In this document: positions 1-11,929 of the stretch, in pieces
Position numbering within the stretch: position 1 is the stretch's first letter
Layout of the letters: every line of letters starts with the position of its first letter
DNA from: Eumeta japonica
Lineage: Eukaryota; Arthropoda; Insecta; Lepidoptera; Psychidae
Assembly: GCA_005406025.1 (NCBI GenBank)
Contig: BGZK01000096.1
Location: forward strand, 558,001 to 622,000
Direction: 5' to 3'
Length of the DNA: 64,000 bases
The notes under the pieces: model-generated
The model's input: only the letters and a program-made list of their open reading frames with translations
Told to the model about the DNA's origin: nothing
The model's database searches: none
Made by a program: the position numbers and the translations under genes

Positions 1-1935
1 ACTACTAGACAGAATTTAATAAGATTTGGTATGGTAATAATTTATATCCCGAAGTAACTATAGAAAAGTTTCTATTCTGTTTCACTGCAATTTTTTTTTT
101 ACATTATGCACATTTTGATCAAAACCGGAATCTAGATTAAGACCAGAATCAGAGTGCGGCTCAGGATTGGAATCGAAAGCAAGAATAAAATCAGGATCAT
201 GGTTAACAACATTATCGATTGACATAAAAGATGAGAAATTAATTTGATTGATTCCAAACACATGGAGCTGTGGGTGAAACTAGTATTCAATAAATGAGTA
301 GAAATGGAAATATTCCCAAATTTAGTGAAAGGCAGTAAACTTATCCCCCTTATTAGGTCAGGTATCGAACGGATAACCCCACAAATTGTGAACCAAATTC
401 TATATTATCAATCAAACAAATAATACTTGTTCAAATGCTGTTATATTTCACATTAAATAATTTATTACACAAAAATCAGTTCAGATTAGCAATGCATAAA
501 ATTCATATTGCCTAACTTTCAACAAGTTAATGTTTGAGAGGTTAGCGATACGGTGCTTAATTTTTTAATCAAACCATATTTTTTGGGCAACACCTTGGAT
601 TCAAATCCACAGTGGAGACCAACTGTTAGGAGTGGCAGATTGACTAAGCTCAGTCATATTCGCAGTTAAACAAATTGAAAAACAAGCCGATGAACTAATG
701 GCAAGACTTGTATACTTTGGTTACTTTCATGGAGTGTTATTTAGGGGAAAGGCTGCAAATGTTAAAACAGTATTCATATTACAGAAAGCAAATAAATTTA
801 TAAGATATCTTCAGAAAATGTAGTATTCTAATAGTAGGTTGTCAATGCATTTACGAAAATATAATACATATTCATAAAAATATTAATGATTTTCTGAAGA
901 ATAGTGATTGTCCCATAGTAAATACTAAAAATAAATATAAAACCTTGTTCCAATGTTTAGACTGTTGAGGGTTGGTTGAGTTCTTACATGGGTAACAGTA
1001 TACAACTTTATAAAAAAAATTTGAAAGAAATATTAAACTTAAATAATAAATAGATTACAGAAATGTATTGAAGGCCACCTCATGAAGAATGCTTATTATT
1101 TCATTAATGAATATGCAGATGACTTTGTACAGAAGAAAAAAAGTCTTGAGGACAACCTTTACTTGTAATTTACGAACCAGTGCATAATAATGATAATATT
1201 GAATATAATAAATGCGAAAGGTCAAAAAGCAGGGTAATATCTTATTTTAAACAAAAATAATTATTTTGATTGAAATTTTATGTAAAAAAAAAATCCATTT
1301 TAACCTTTTAGGGCCTTTTCCAACATCTTTCAAACTGATTACTAACAAGAAGTCACTTTTAAATGGAATTTTAACTTAGGAATTAAACTATCCAAGGCAG
1401 TTATGATTAAAAGTGTATTTAAAAGGAGGTTCACAAAAATAGCTCATAGTTGTAGAACCATAAAGATAAAGAATTGAACATCATATTTTAATCCTATGTG
1501 ATGTGTTTTTGGTAAATAATCAAATTATATTTATAATATAAAAAAAAATTGTCAATCAATATTTTAGAAAATAGATTGGTTAATATTTGAACATATATAA
1601 TCAACTTATTCATATTCACAATTAAATATTTAGTCATTGTGATCAATGTGACACAGATTCCATTACATAGAGAGCTGATAAAGATAATCATTCTTGTACA
1701 AAAAAAATTGAAGCAACTGACTTGATTATTGATTGGGGTACACTTCCCCTATGCATTTTTGCACAAATGCCTACGTAATGTGATGGAATTTTGATAGAAG
1801 GCAGTGTAAGCTGTCTTTAGTCAAAATGCTACAAGCTGAAGCCGTCTTAGGTATATAACGCTGTGCACTTCCATATGATGTCTGTGTGTCATAACATTAC
1901 TCATCCATTCTTACAGGAAAAAAAGGATCCTAAAA
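1..1935. other. AT-rich stretch, no gene seen
   Basis: No convincing exon on either strand. Around 125-200 there is a run of 'gaatc/ggaat' words resembling the dispersed repeat seen again near 9.57, 19.1-19.8 and 46.85 kb, so this is probably a diverged copy. The stretch lies downstream of the minus-strand exon ending at 1936 and may hold its 3' UTR. Confidence 0.4.
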
Positions 1936-2034
1936 TTACCATAGATATGTGCCACTAAGTATAATAGAGTCAGCAGGTTTCTCAAATCTTTCTTTGAATG
2001 AAATTATGTATCTTACCCATTCCTCAGGAAGATC
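1936..2034 (-). CDS. Probable last coding exon of an unrecognised minus-strand gene
   Basis: A 'TTGTAG' acceptor precedes an open frame of 32 residues and a TAA stop. It starts DLPEEWVRYIISFKERFEKP and ends SGTYLW. The mixed charged and aromatic composition looks like real protein and not AT-rich noise. I do not recognise the family. An alternative is that the exon ends one base before the stop codon at a weak donor (ATG/GTAATT). It lies on the same strand as the exons at 3259-3415 and 3969-4040 and may belong with them. The exon linking them, if any, was not found, and the phases do not join directly. Confidence 0.4.
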   Translation of the reverse strand, partial: DLPEEWVRYIISFKERFEKPADSIILSGTYLW

Positions 2035-3258
2035 CTACAATAGCAATTAATATTTAACAGGAGTCGAATAACTATCACATCTTCTGGAGAGAATATCGGT
2101 TTATTGCAATGAAATAATAAAATGATATTATTTTTAAATAATCAAGAAAATAATCAAGCAATAAATATTTAAAATTGCAAATAATCAAGTAGTAAATATT
2201 ATAAGAGGGTATTTGTAATAATAACTTACAATATCAGGGTTTTGTAATTTTGAATAAAAAAAATATTTTTCAAAAAAGTAAAAACTGCCAACAAAAACCT
2301 ATTTTCAATAATTTAAACATAATTAAATTTATACAGACTTCAAAAACTGCTAGTTAGTTGTTTATGAAATCGGTTCTAGCTAAATGTTAAGCAGACACAG
2401 CTGTGTTTCCTTAGAAGAAAATCTCCTTTTTGTCTCAATATTCAAAGTTTCACATTCATATAGGTTAGTTGTTCATTTGCTTTGCTTTAGTTGGAGCCAA
2501 TTTAAAAAACAACTAATTAGCTGTTTTTGAAAACTGTTTAAAAAATTATTTAAATAGGCTTTTGAAGGCTCTCAAATCTCATTTCACATTTTTTAGTTTG
2601 TGAGTAATTATACCTAATTCATTTAGTTGCTGTTTGTTCATGTGGATTAAGCCATAGCTAATAGAATTGGTCAAACATTTCCATTACTTTTGCAGAGTAA
2701 GTGAGAAGAGCTCTGTATGAAAAGAAGTTCTGATCCTGAATTTACTGTCTGCTGGTAATCATTCCAGGGTCTTTACATTCTTAGTTGGAAGGTAACTAGC
2801 AAATTATTTTAAGACAAACAATATAAATTATTTTTTATAATATAAAAGTTTTATATCACATTTCCATTCGTTTCTATGTTAAATTAATTCATCCTATTTC
2901 AACAATTATTGTTAAATAGTTCCAATGTGTACCTGTTAAGATTGTCAGGTTGGATTAAATACACAAATGAAAAATATGTAGGTAGATTAATAATTAATTT
3001 ATGTATTTCTGCTTTTACTAGGTTTTACTAACAGCCAAAGAAGAATAGTTTCTGACAACAAATCGAAGTATTATCCCCTAACTCCTAACTGTTAAAGAGT
3101 TCTGTCGTTTACATTATCAGCTTAGCAGCACGAGATTATAACTACCAGACACAAATACTTAAATAACTAAAAAAAAGGCTCAAACATAGTGTATTTATTA
3201 ATTTCATAAGCACATATAGTTACGTGCTTATAATATTTAAGAGTATACCTCGATATAC
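2035..3258. other. Presumed intron, no exon identified
   Basis: AT-rich sequence between two minus-strand exon candidates. A further exon is needed here if those two belong to one gene, because their phases do not match. None stood out by eye. Confidence 0.3.
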
Positions 3259-3415
3259 CTGGAATCCCATAATCAGATCCTGACTTGGTGACTATAGGAC
3301 CATCTCGGGAGCATCCCTCTTCACAAACAAAAAAACGGACCATAATTGAGGAAATTGTTGCTGCACATACAAAAAGAAATACAGACAAACTTAGAAACTC
3401 TTCCTTCTTTGACAT
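3259..3415 (-). CDS. Candidate exon with a membrane segment
   Basis: An open frame of about 52 codons ends at a good donor (CCAG/GTATATCG). After MSKKEEF the residues SLSVFLFVCAATISSIMVRF form one hydrophobic helix. A Cys-containing segment follows (VCEEGCSRDG) and then SGSDYGIPG. This could be a signal anchor or a single transmembrane helix. If the acceptor is the AG of the 'ATGTCAAAG' at the left of the frame, it joins the exon at 3969-4040 in phase 0. That acceptor has a poor pyrimidine tract. Family not recognised. Confidence 0.4.
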
Positions 3416-3968
3416 CAGTTAAAATACATGTTAATTGCTATTTTGTAAGAAATAGCTAGGAAAGTATATTTGAATGTTTAGTTCATTGTTTCTTTTGTTT
3501 AATCTTTGTTTTATTTTTTTTATTAAATCTAGTCTGTTTGCATATTTTGTTAACAAATATGTTTTTAATCAACCGTCCTATCGTTTGAAAATAAATTTAA
3601 ATAAGGGAATCATACTATTAATATAATAAAACTCTTAAAGTAAAATATAAAATTATTTATTTGTAGTCAAACAATTATAATCCAATGACTACCAATATAT
3701 ATTTGGAACAGTAATAAAGTTTAATAAGTTCCTACCAATACTTATAAGATAATAAAAAATTAATAATGATTTATTCAAAATATAATATACATATACACCA
3801 GTGATGTAAGATATAAAACCCACATAATACTAGAGAAAACAGACAAAAACCACAACTTATGTATTTTTCAACAAATGTACACCTACTTAAAACAATTTGT
3901 TTTAATTTAGTAATGCAACTCTTTCAACGATTCAGACAAAAGAATAAAAGGTACATATTTAAACTTAC

Positions 3969-4040
3969 CATATTATTGTAGTTGAAGGCAGCTGCCGAAG
4001 GTGACAGAATATTGTAGTCACCATTCATTTTCTCCTCCAT
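3969..4040 (-). CDS. Candidate first coding exon, acidic/polar N-terminus
   Basis: An ATG at 4040 opens 24 codons (MEEKMNGDYN, then ILSPSAAAFNYNNM) ending at a strong donor, ATG/GTAAGT, in phase 0. A second Met at codon 5 could also start. The peptide is polar with no signal peptide, which fits the cytoplasmic tail of a type II or multipass protein whose membrane segment sits in the next exon at 3259-3415. The start faces a divergent open exon on the plus strand at 4804. Confidence 0.5.
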
Positions 4041-4803
4041 GGCTAAATTTGCCAATATTATCTACGCAAAGTTCGCACGCTTAGAACCATGTTTACAATT
4101 CGCATAACATTAAATTAAAATTCGTCCCTAAAACCGAGTTGGAAAACTGGAATTTCCTTGAACTTAAGCATTATTATTAGTAGATCGAGACAATACATTA
4201 GTAGTTTCAGTTTATATAGAATTTGATATATTGACTAAACGATAATCGCGTAACAATTATAGTCCAAAAAATTTAAAAATCAAATCCTTAGAATATAGCT
4301 AACGCCACGATCTTTAATATTGACAGTTAAAACAATTTTTTGACATAAAGACTTAAGAATAAAACGCCATTTTGACTTGTTCAAAAACATAGTTTCGAAT
4401 TTGTAGTCGTTCAGAAATAAAATTGCATTTATTACTTTATAAATTATAACGGTGATAAAAATTCGAATGAAATAAATTAGATTAATTTAAATGCTACATT
4501 TAAAAGTTTACAGGCGTTACCCCACTAGATGCGGTTACATATTTCCATACCTGAGACCAATAAAATGTGTAAAAGAGGAATCGATATCGATATTTTTGGT
4601 TTTTATTAGAGCATCGATGCATGTATCTGAATAAACCGCATTAAGGCATAAATGTACCTATAAGAAAATATACCATTAAAACATAATATTCGCACATATA
4701 TTCATGTTCTCAAATCCAAAAAAAAAAATTGTTACTTAGAGCATTTAGGACTACAGTAATCATGACATACCCCTCTACCAGATTACAACATCAGTGAACC
4801 AGT
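4041..4803. promoter_or_regulatory. Possible shared promoter region between divergent exons
   Basis: This interval of about 760 bp separates the minus-strand start at 4040 from the plus-strand ATG at 4804, so it is the likely place for promoters of both. It includes a palindromic 'atcgatatcgat' near 4580. I see no defined TATA box or initiator that I would assign. Confidence 0.25.
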
Positions 4804-5049
4804 ATGTTGTATAAAATAAATTTAAATGATTATTTTCCTTATGCAAATCAAAACTTTCGAAGGGACGAAACGGAAAGTTTAATGGAACTTATATGTCTGC
4901 AGAGTTCTTTTCTGGATTTACATACAGAATACATCATTTTTTCCGATTGTGGAATTGTCATTAAAAACATTTTCTATTTCGTATTCGGAAATCCACATTG
5001 GTTTTTATGTCCACATGGACTTACGATAAAAACGGATACAAACCTACAG
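4804..5049 (+). CDS. Candidate first coding exon, unrecognised protein
   Basis: ATG opens 82 codons without a stop and ends at a consensus donor (CTACAG/GTGAGA), phase 0. The peptide starts MLYKINLNDYFPYANQNF and has a central hydrophobic/aromatic stretch (IKNIFYFVFGNPHWFLCPH). The codons are less biased to AT than the flanks. No family is recognised and no following exon was found; the next kilobases are transposon DNA. It could be the first exon of a gene continuing beyond the repeats, or chance. The strong donor at the end of a long open frame favours a real exon. Confidence 0.4.
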
Positions 5050-5683
5050 GTGAGATGCAGATAGGATCCATACAAATACAAATAACATTACAATCCCATT
5101 AAGTTCAATAAAGAAACCTCGCTATGATGGACTTACATATAGATTCCAAATTTAACTCTATCTGGAATTTTTTTCTTCCAGATAGTTTACATGTAAGCTA
5201 TTACAGATTCTATTGTTTTGTATGGGACTGTATTGGATATTTTCAACAGGGATAGGCAGTTTTGAAGAAAGAAGAAAGAGCAAGAAATTTGAGTATAGCT
5301 GAACTAACTTCAGATAAAAACAACAATTGTTCATATGGACATGTCCAAACAGCACATATTAACTAAAAAATATCGCCACGTTGATGTATAGCGCCACTGG
5401 TAGTGAAGTATATTCCATAGGATATGAAAATGAAAAAAATAGTCTTTGGCCTTTGACAATTGTCTTGGATTGCCTTGGAAACTGTGTGTACTATAAATTA
5501 TCTTTGGAAAATGTGTGCTGTGTGGATGTCGTTAGACACATTTAGATCTTGTTTTTGTTTAGGTTCAGGTAGAGTTTTTAATGTACGATATTCATGGAAG
5601 CAATTGTTGCTCATGACGCATTATCTAACATTGCATACATCACACTTGATTATCGTCTTACGTTCTTTGCCATATTTAAGAAA
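5050..5683. other. No gene seen
   Basis: AT-rich spacer between the open exon ending at 5049 and the piggyBac remnant. The open frames here are short and antisense to the transposase remnant or random. Confidence 0.35.
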
Positions 5684-7648
5684 TCACATCACGCACCGCG
5701 AACGACTGTCACGAATAGGCAAATGCTGTTGAGTCTTGTCTAGTCGTAATTGTGGCTGTAATGTCAGACTGCGAATCGGCACGGGAGGCAAGTGCCGCCT
5801 TGTCAGCAATTTTGCAATGTGATATTGAGCTTCTCTATGTGTCATATACTTCGTTTCAATTGTTTTGATTTGACTGTCGTCGAACAAACATAAACGTTGT
5901 GCACAGATGCGTTCAACAATCTTTTGAACCTCTTTCTGTACCATTTTATATTTTTATTTCTTTCCATTGGGTACATGGAGCGCTTTTGATCTTTTAGATC
6001 AATGCCCCCTTATAGTCGTCTAGCACACATACGGGTTTCTCGCATTCCTGGCCACCCTTTTATCCCATGTAAGAGCCGTTATCGTGGAAATTGCTAATCA
6101 TAGATACGATTTTAGCATCCTTCCATGCCAACACCATTACATCACCGGAGTGGCGGGCGATGATTTTTCCCCTTTTACACTTTTTCTTCATCTTTTTTAT
6201 ATCTTCTGGTATATTTTTACGAGTCAGGCGCCCAAACTGTCGAAGCCTCGGCATTTAAGATATCGTGTCAACGGTGGACTATTATAAAATTTGTCCATCG
6301 TGACACAGTATCCTTTATTTTAAGGTCTTCAAGTAAATTTCAAACTATTTGCGTAGTTTTCCCAGCTAGGGCTTTTGCCATACTGTTAAGGTTAAAAGCA
6401 GTGCCAGAAACAGCGGGACGTTTAGACGTTAGTTTTGAATCCGATGTATGCTTTTTGTTTAAATTTTATTCATGCCCTTTTCCTCAACTATTGACCCTGC
6501 CCCTCCCAGCCCCAGCTCTTTCGTCACAGTCGTCGTAGAAGTAGTCGACTACATTTTCATTGTCATTGTCGTTAACGCTCTCCTTCATAACACCCAAAGT
6601 CATTATTGTCGTTAACTCTTTTTTTGCTCTTTGCCTCCTTTTTTGTCGTCACGTCCAGTGTGAATGACGAATTTGTACAAGTACTCTGTCTGGGATTCAC
6701 ATAATTCAAATGATTTGGTTCCCCAGTAAGCGGCTATTGTTTTTATGCAGTGTGAAAAGCCAAGATGACCTTTAAACAGGTTAAGGGACTCATATATACT
6801 TGTCCATCTATCTAATACACATAATTTCTGGAATTTTCGTTTCAAATGAGAAATTATAGGATGCAATTTATACAGTCTATAAGATAAGGAACCAACACTT
6901 TTCGTTTGACTATCGGCAGACAGCTGCTTACTGTCAGCATGCAGTTGTTTACTGCCAGTAAGTAGCTGTTTGCTTTGGTGGCAAAGATTTTTTTCATTGT
7001 TAAAAAAGTGTAGGCATTTAGTCAGAAGGATATACCTGTCATAGGACATGAGTTTACGGAAATGGACCAATTCAAGGTCTTCCAAAACTCTTCTAAAGTG
7101 CTAAACGAACGTATGCCCATATAAGGAAATATTACAAACAAACGCTAAAGCTCATCTACAGTGGTATCTTTCTATCTGTACATGCGCGATGTCGTTGTAA
7201 ACATACCTGCAGCTTTTGCCTTATCAATCACTTAATGAGCGTAACGATTAGCTTCGTTGACAATTACCTTTATTTAATGTTCATCAAATATTTTGATGAG
7301 GGCATCATAAGGGGAATCATAATACTTCACCCCACTAACGGGGTGACAAGAAACTCTTCTCTAACCGCATTGAACGTGATGAAGTTTCGTCGCCATTTGA
7401 AATTAACGTCACTCAAGAACTTCTCTTACTCTGCATCCATATACGGTTTCCATAAGCCTTATCGACGTAGATATGTCTGACGGTAAATCTTCATCATAAT
7501 GTAAATTCAGCTGAACCTCCATTTGGGCGGAAATGACATGGTATTCGGCGTCACCTTCGTCCGAATATTCCGCATCACTTCCGCTTTCAAGATCCAAAAG
7601 CGCTTGTGTTGGTGATAAAGCACGGACAGTTCTAGAAGAACTCGCCAT
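5684..7648 (-). pseudogene. Broken piggyBac transposase
   Basis: Four minus-strand blocks follow the order of a piggyBac (DDE_Tnp_1_7) transposase. The N-terminus at 7648-7409 starts MASSSRTVRALSPTQALLD and has an acidic SGSDAEYSDEGD tract. The catalytic core at 7085-6612 contains LFKGHLGF, KSFELCES and YKFVIHTG. A block at 6254-6060 has RKNIPEDIKK, GDVMVLAWKD and SNFHDNG. A C-terminal block at 5944-5684 includes AKLLTRRHLPPVP. Frameshifts, stops and lost sequence separate the blocks, so no intact protein is made. In the core the family's catalytic Asp (IDES) is replaced: the remnant reads SIYESL. The upstream part of the first open frame (8098-7649) is probably 5' leader. No terminal repeats or TTAA duplication were identified. 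Confidence 0.8.
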
Positions 7649-7882
7649 GAGTTTACCAGCATAAACGTGAACATCAGCGAAAATTACCACTAGATGAGTA
7701 CTCGCCGGTTGATTCGCAGAAACCGTAACTGGCGCAGCTAGATTTGATAATACCTTTGAAGTAGTGTCATGGTGAGTATCTTCTGTTGAGACTATTTCGA
7801 TAACATGTACAATATGTGAAGTTTCTCTGAGTTCCCCGAGTTTGTCGACCTCCAGCTCTATCAGCAACTCCCCCGTGTCCGA

Positions 7883-8022
7883 CGCATTTTTCCACATCCG
7901 TCGACACCACCCCTCGAAATGGACCTGTGCCTGATTCCTCGGCTGATAGAAAGCCTGATTCCTCGGCTGATCAGGCACAGGTCCATTTCGAGGGGTGGTG
8001 TCGACGGATGTGGAAAAATGCG
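7883..8022. repeat. Perfect 52-bp inverted repeat (hairpin)
   Basis: The left arm 7883-7934 and right arm 7971-8022 are exact reverse complements over 52 bases. The 36-base spacer carries a second copy of 'gcctgattcctcggctga', whose first copy straddles the end of the left arm. The hairpin is much more GC-rich than its surroundings and lies about 230 bp upstream of the piggyBac start codon. It may be an internal repeat of that element or a later palindromic duplication. Confidence 0.95.
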
Positions 8023-8337
8023 AAAAATTTGAAAAAAAAAATACAATATAAACATTTTCCCTCTCTAACGTATTTCCATAGTTTATAATATTATCCAAGT
8101 AATTCCAAAATTCAATTCAAGTTATTCAACAATTCAAATAAAATCGTAAAACAATATATTTTTCAATTTGTAGCCTGACCGTACCGTAGCTGGACGATTG
8201 AAATACTTCTCCTGCGTCTCGGGACCTTTTTACGTAAAAGTAGAAATCAATTGCGATTCCGGATTGATCGATTCGATTTGGGAGTCGAAATTGTTGGATA
8301 TAAAAAAATGTTATCCTTATTTTGAGCGACTTTAAAG

Positions 8338-8930
8338 CGTTAGATTAAATTAAAAATTTGCACACTTATTGAGGACCAATGACTGTACAATAATATGGTA
8401 CAATTGAAATGACCTGATAATGGAGCCAGAAGGTAAGCACAGGAACTCTATAACGGAATAACATATCCTAGTCGTGTTTAAGCTTGTTAGAGTTGTCTTG
8501 AAAGGTACTCTCACTGTGAGTGACTTTCGGAGTTGGATGATGGAGCCAGAAGGTAAGCATTAGCACTCCATGATAGAACAACGTAACCTAGTCTTTAATG
8601 TTCTTAATAAAAAAAATGTAAGTGCACTTTGGCCATAATTGGCTTTCAGGGTCTGATGATGGAGTCCGACGGTTGGCACCTGAATTAACATATCATAATG
8701 GATCAATATATCCTAAGTGTGTTTGGGCTTCTTGAAATTGTCCTATAATGTATTTTGACCACGATTGACTTTCAGGGTCTGATGATGGAGCTTCCAAACT
8801 TCCAGCTCCGTTATCAGACCTTGAAAGCCAATCATGGTCAAAATGTATTCCACGATAATATCAACAAGTCCAAACAGGGCTAGGCTGCGTTGTTTCATTA
8901 TGAATACAAGCGTCTACCTTCTGTTCTCTC
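8338..8930. repeat. Foldback repeat, copy 1: direct units followed by an inverted unit
   Basis: Units of about 120 bp start at the motif 'tgatgatggagcc(a/g)gaagg' near 8415, 8536, 8653 and 8780. Each contains a 'tccta/taacctagtc' segment and ends with 'ttgactttcagggtc'. At about 8790-8805 the array turns round, and the reverse complement of a unit follows to about 8925 ('ctccgttatcagacc' then 'gcgtctaccttc'). The array can therefore fold on itself. A second copy with the same plan lies at 10562-11270. Confidence 0.85.
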
Positions 8931-10561
8931 TAATTCTATTCTCGTCCAACTGCATTTATGCCACCTTCTACTATATATTTTGACGTAATTTATTAATAAA
9001 TATTTATTATAAATTTACGACTCATTTTGCGATAATTGTTTTTTCGAGTCATGGGTTGCAATTCTATATTCTGAGATATATTTACAACATTATTACAAAA
9101 TAAAACCTGAAAATTTTAGCGAAACTACTTAAATCATATCACTTATCTCATATCACATTTACACACATCACATATTTTTTACTGAAAATTAAGCAGAAAA
9201 CACTTAAAATAATGTAGTTATTTTGTTTGTTTTAAGTTAAGGTTAAATTATAAGGGTTTTCAGCAATTCTCACAGAACCCTAAAAATATATAAAATATTT
9301 TTAATTATCATTCATTTATCACCAACCCCAAAAAATGTATCGAATAATCTTTTTTGGCTTGTAAAATTTTCTCCATTTCATTTTTTTTTTGTAATTGATT
9401 AAACTATATGCGTTTTTGGTAACTCTCACGAAACCCTAAAGAAGAATCAACCCATTGATATTTTTTATTGGAGATAATTTTCATTTGTGGCTTCACCTTA
9501 ATATAGAATGGATCCCTATATATTGTATATCGACTGTTGATGCTATGTTTATCATTACCTTGATCTCAGTTCTTGTCTTCATTTTCAACTTGATCTAGAT
9601 CTTAATTCCAGTTCCGCTCCCAATTTCTTCATCATCAAATCGAACCTTTGATTGCAATTAAATCCCATTTTTAAGTTATCCTATAATGTCATGCAGGAAT
9701 CCTAAATATGTACAATTATTATAATTTATATGAAAAGGCACGAAAATATTCTGCGGTGTTTGATGATTGATAATCATAAAACAATATTTTTTTTGAATAT
9801 TATTTGATCATATTGTTAAATAAATATAAAATTTTTGGACGACTGGCTATGCAGTACTCTCAGCTGTTATTTTTTCCAAATAGTTTTTCGTAACATAAAA
9901 GGGTTGACCTATTTGTGAAGCCACTCCTTTTTGAAAAATCAACCAATTGCAATAATCACTTACATGTGTGTATTTGTGTTTAATAACACAAAACGAAAAG
10001 GTCTAAAAAGCAAATAATATTTTGCTGTATTATTCTTATACGATAATTTTAGAATAAATTGTGCTGTTATATGCAAAAATTAAAAATAGCTTTCTGTGAA
10101 ACTGGATTTGTCTGATCGCCAATTAACATTTGGTACAAAATTTAATATTTATCAGTAATACAGCCAAACAGCGCCATCTCTCGACACCTTAGCTTTTTGT
10201 AATAGTTTTGAATCACCTAACCGGCGTCGGTTACTATCGGCGGTCTTATTATCTAAAAGAAATCGATTTCTGATTTCGCATGATTTTAAAATTATTTTAG
10301 TAATTCCTAAGTTGATATTTCGAAACGCTAATTGTCTTTCTACTAACAGAGTTGCCTCTACAATGAAATCAGTAAATTATCAAAATGAAATTTAATCGCA
10401 TTTAAATTCAAAAACCGTTAAGGATCGTGATTTCGCAATTATATATAAAAAAATTACACTCTCAAACCGAAAATTGGTCTGTTGCGATTCTTAAGCGATT
10501 TACAATCGATTTTCCGTCATACGTATTTCGTAAAAAAGCAAATAATTATTTTTATGTAAGT
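8931..10561. other. Intergenic, no gene; diverged repeats
   Basis: AT-rich DNA. Around 9220-9450 'cagcaattctcacagaaccctaaa' and 'ggtaactctcacgaaaccctaaag' look like two diverged pieces of the same repeat, about 150 bp apart. Around 9540-9640 is a 'cttgatct-agttccgctcc' segment like the dispersed repeat at 19.1-19.8 kb. No open frame worth reporting. Confidence 0.35.
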
Positions 10562-11270
10562 CGTTAGATTAAATAACATCTTTGCATATTTATCGAGGGC
10601 CTATGACATTGCAATAATATGGTATAATTGGACTGATCTAACGATGGAGCCAGAAGGTAAGCACAGGAATTCCATAGCGGGATAACATATCCTAGTCCTG
10701 TTTGAGCTTGTCAGAGTTGTCTTGAGATTCAATCTCACCATGAGTGATTTTTAGGGTCTGATGATGGAGCCGGAAGGTAAACACTAGCACTCCATAATAG
10801 AACAACGTAGCCTGGCCTTATTTAGGCTTAATGTAATTTTTTTTAAGTGCACTTTGGCCATAATTGGTTCACAGGGTCTGATGATGGAGCCCGACAGTTG
10901 GCACTGGAATTAACATATCATAACGGACCAATATATCCTAACTGTATTTGGGCTTGTTGGAATTGTCCTACAATGTATTTTGAGAACGATTGACTTTCAG
11001 GGTTTGATAATGGAGCTTCCAAACACCCAGCTCCGTTATCAAACCCTGAAAGCCAATCATGGTCAAAATGTATTCTACGATAATATCAACAAGTCCAAAC
11101 AGGGCTAGGCTGCGTTGTTTCATTATGGAATACTAGCGTCTACCTTCGGCTCCATTATCAGACCCTGGAAACCAATCACTGTTAAAGTGCATTCCAAGAC
11201 AATTCCAACAACCGAGAACACCGCTCGGATACGTTGTCCTATTATAAAGTACTAGTGCCTACCTTCCATA
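10562..11270. repeat. Foldback repeat, copy 2: direct units followed by inverted units
   Basis: This has the same architecture as 8338-8930. Units start near 10641, 10761, 10881 and 11005 (about 120 bp apart), turning to reverse complement at about 11015-11030. Here two inverted units follow, the second from about 11149 ('ctccattatcagaccctgg') to about 11270. Units within one copy differ from each other, while units in the same position of the two copies are more alike. This suggests that the whole structure was copied. Confidence 0.85.
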
Positions 11271-11929
11271 CTTGTAACAGAAGCCGAAAAAAATTATTGA
11301 ATTGAAACTTTTTTATCAACGTATGAGAGAAATTTTATAGCAATGTAAAAAAAAATCGTCACGTTTTTCTGTTGCGCGCCATATTTATTTCTGAGTCACG
11401 TTTTTCTGTTACGCGCCTTGTTTAATTCTAAAACTCAGCAGTGACGTGAAAATAATATTTCAATAATAATGTGATAGTAAAAATAAATAAAAGGATTTAT
11501 TCTAAATCCAGTGGATTTGTAACAAAAGTAAGTAATTACATAATTTTTTCTAATACATCCAACACATGGGCGTGATTATGGTATTTATTTTTTTTAGGTT
11601 ATTACAGGTTAACCACAGTTTTTGATTGTAAGTATTGGTAAATGTATATAATTTCATTAGAACTAGCAATTATTAAGTAATACGACTGTTAATCTAGTAA
11701 ACATCAATTAATTGTAATAATAAAAAATAAATCTATCATAATTTTATTAATGAAATACTATAATAATCCTAATAGTAACAGTAAGAAGAAATAATTATAT
11801 TATTTGTATGCAGGTCTAGGATAATAAAATAGCATTGATTTAATACAAAATGATTTTTGTTTTTGTTTAAACTTAATCTTATTTAGCATTATATAACCAA
11901 TTTCTGTAAAGTCGTAAATAGTGGATCAT
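11271..11929. other. No gene seen
   Basis: AT-rich spacer. The word 'gtcacgtttttctgttgcgcgcc' occurs with slight change about 50 bp apart near 11358 and 11395, a short direct repeat. Confidence 0.35.

Noticed and set aside
7235..7480. 81-codon plus-strand frame
   Set aside because: Antisense to the piggyBac remnant; no protein features.
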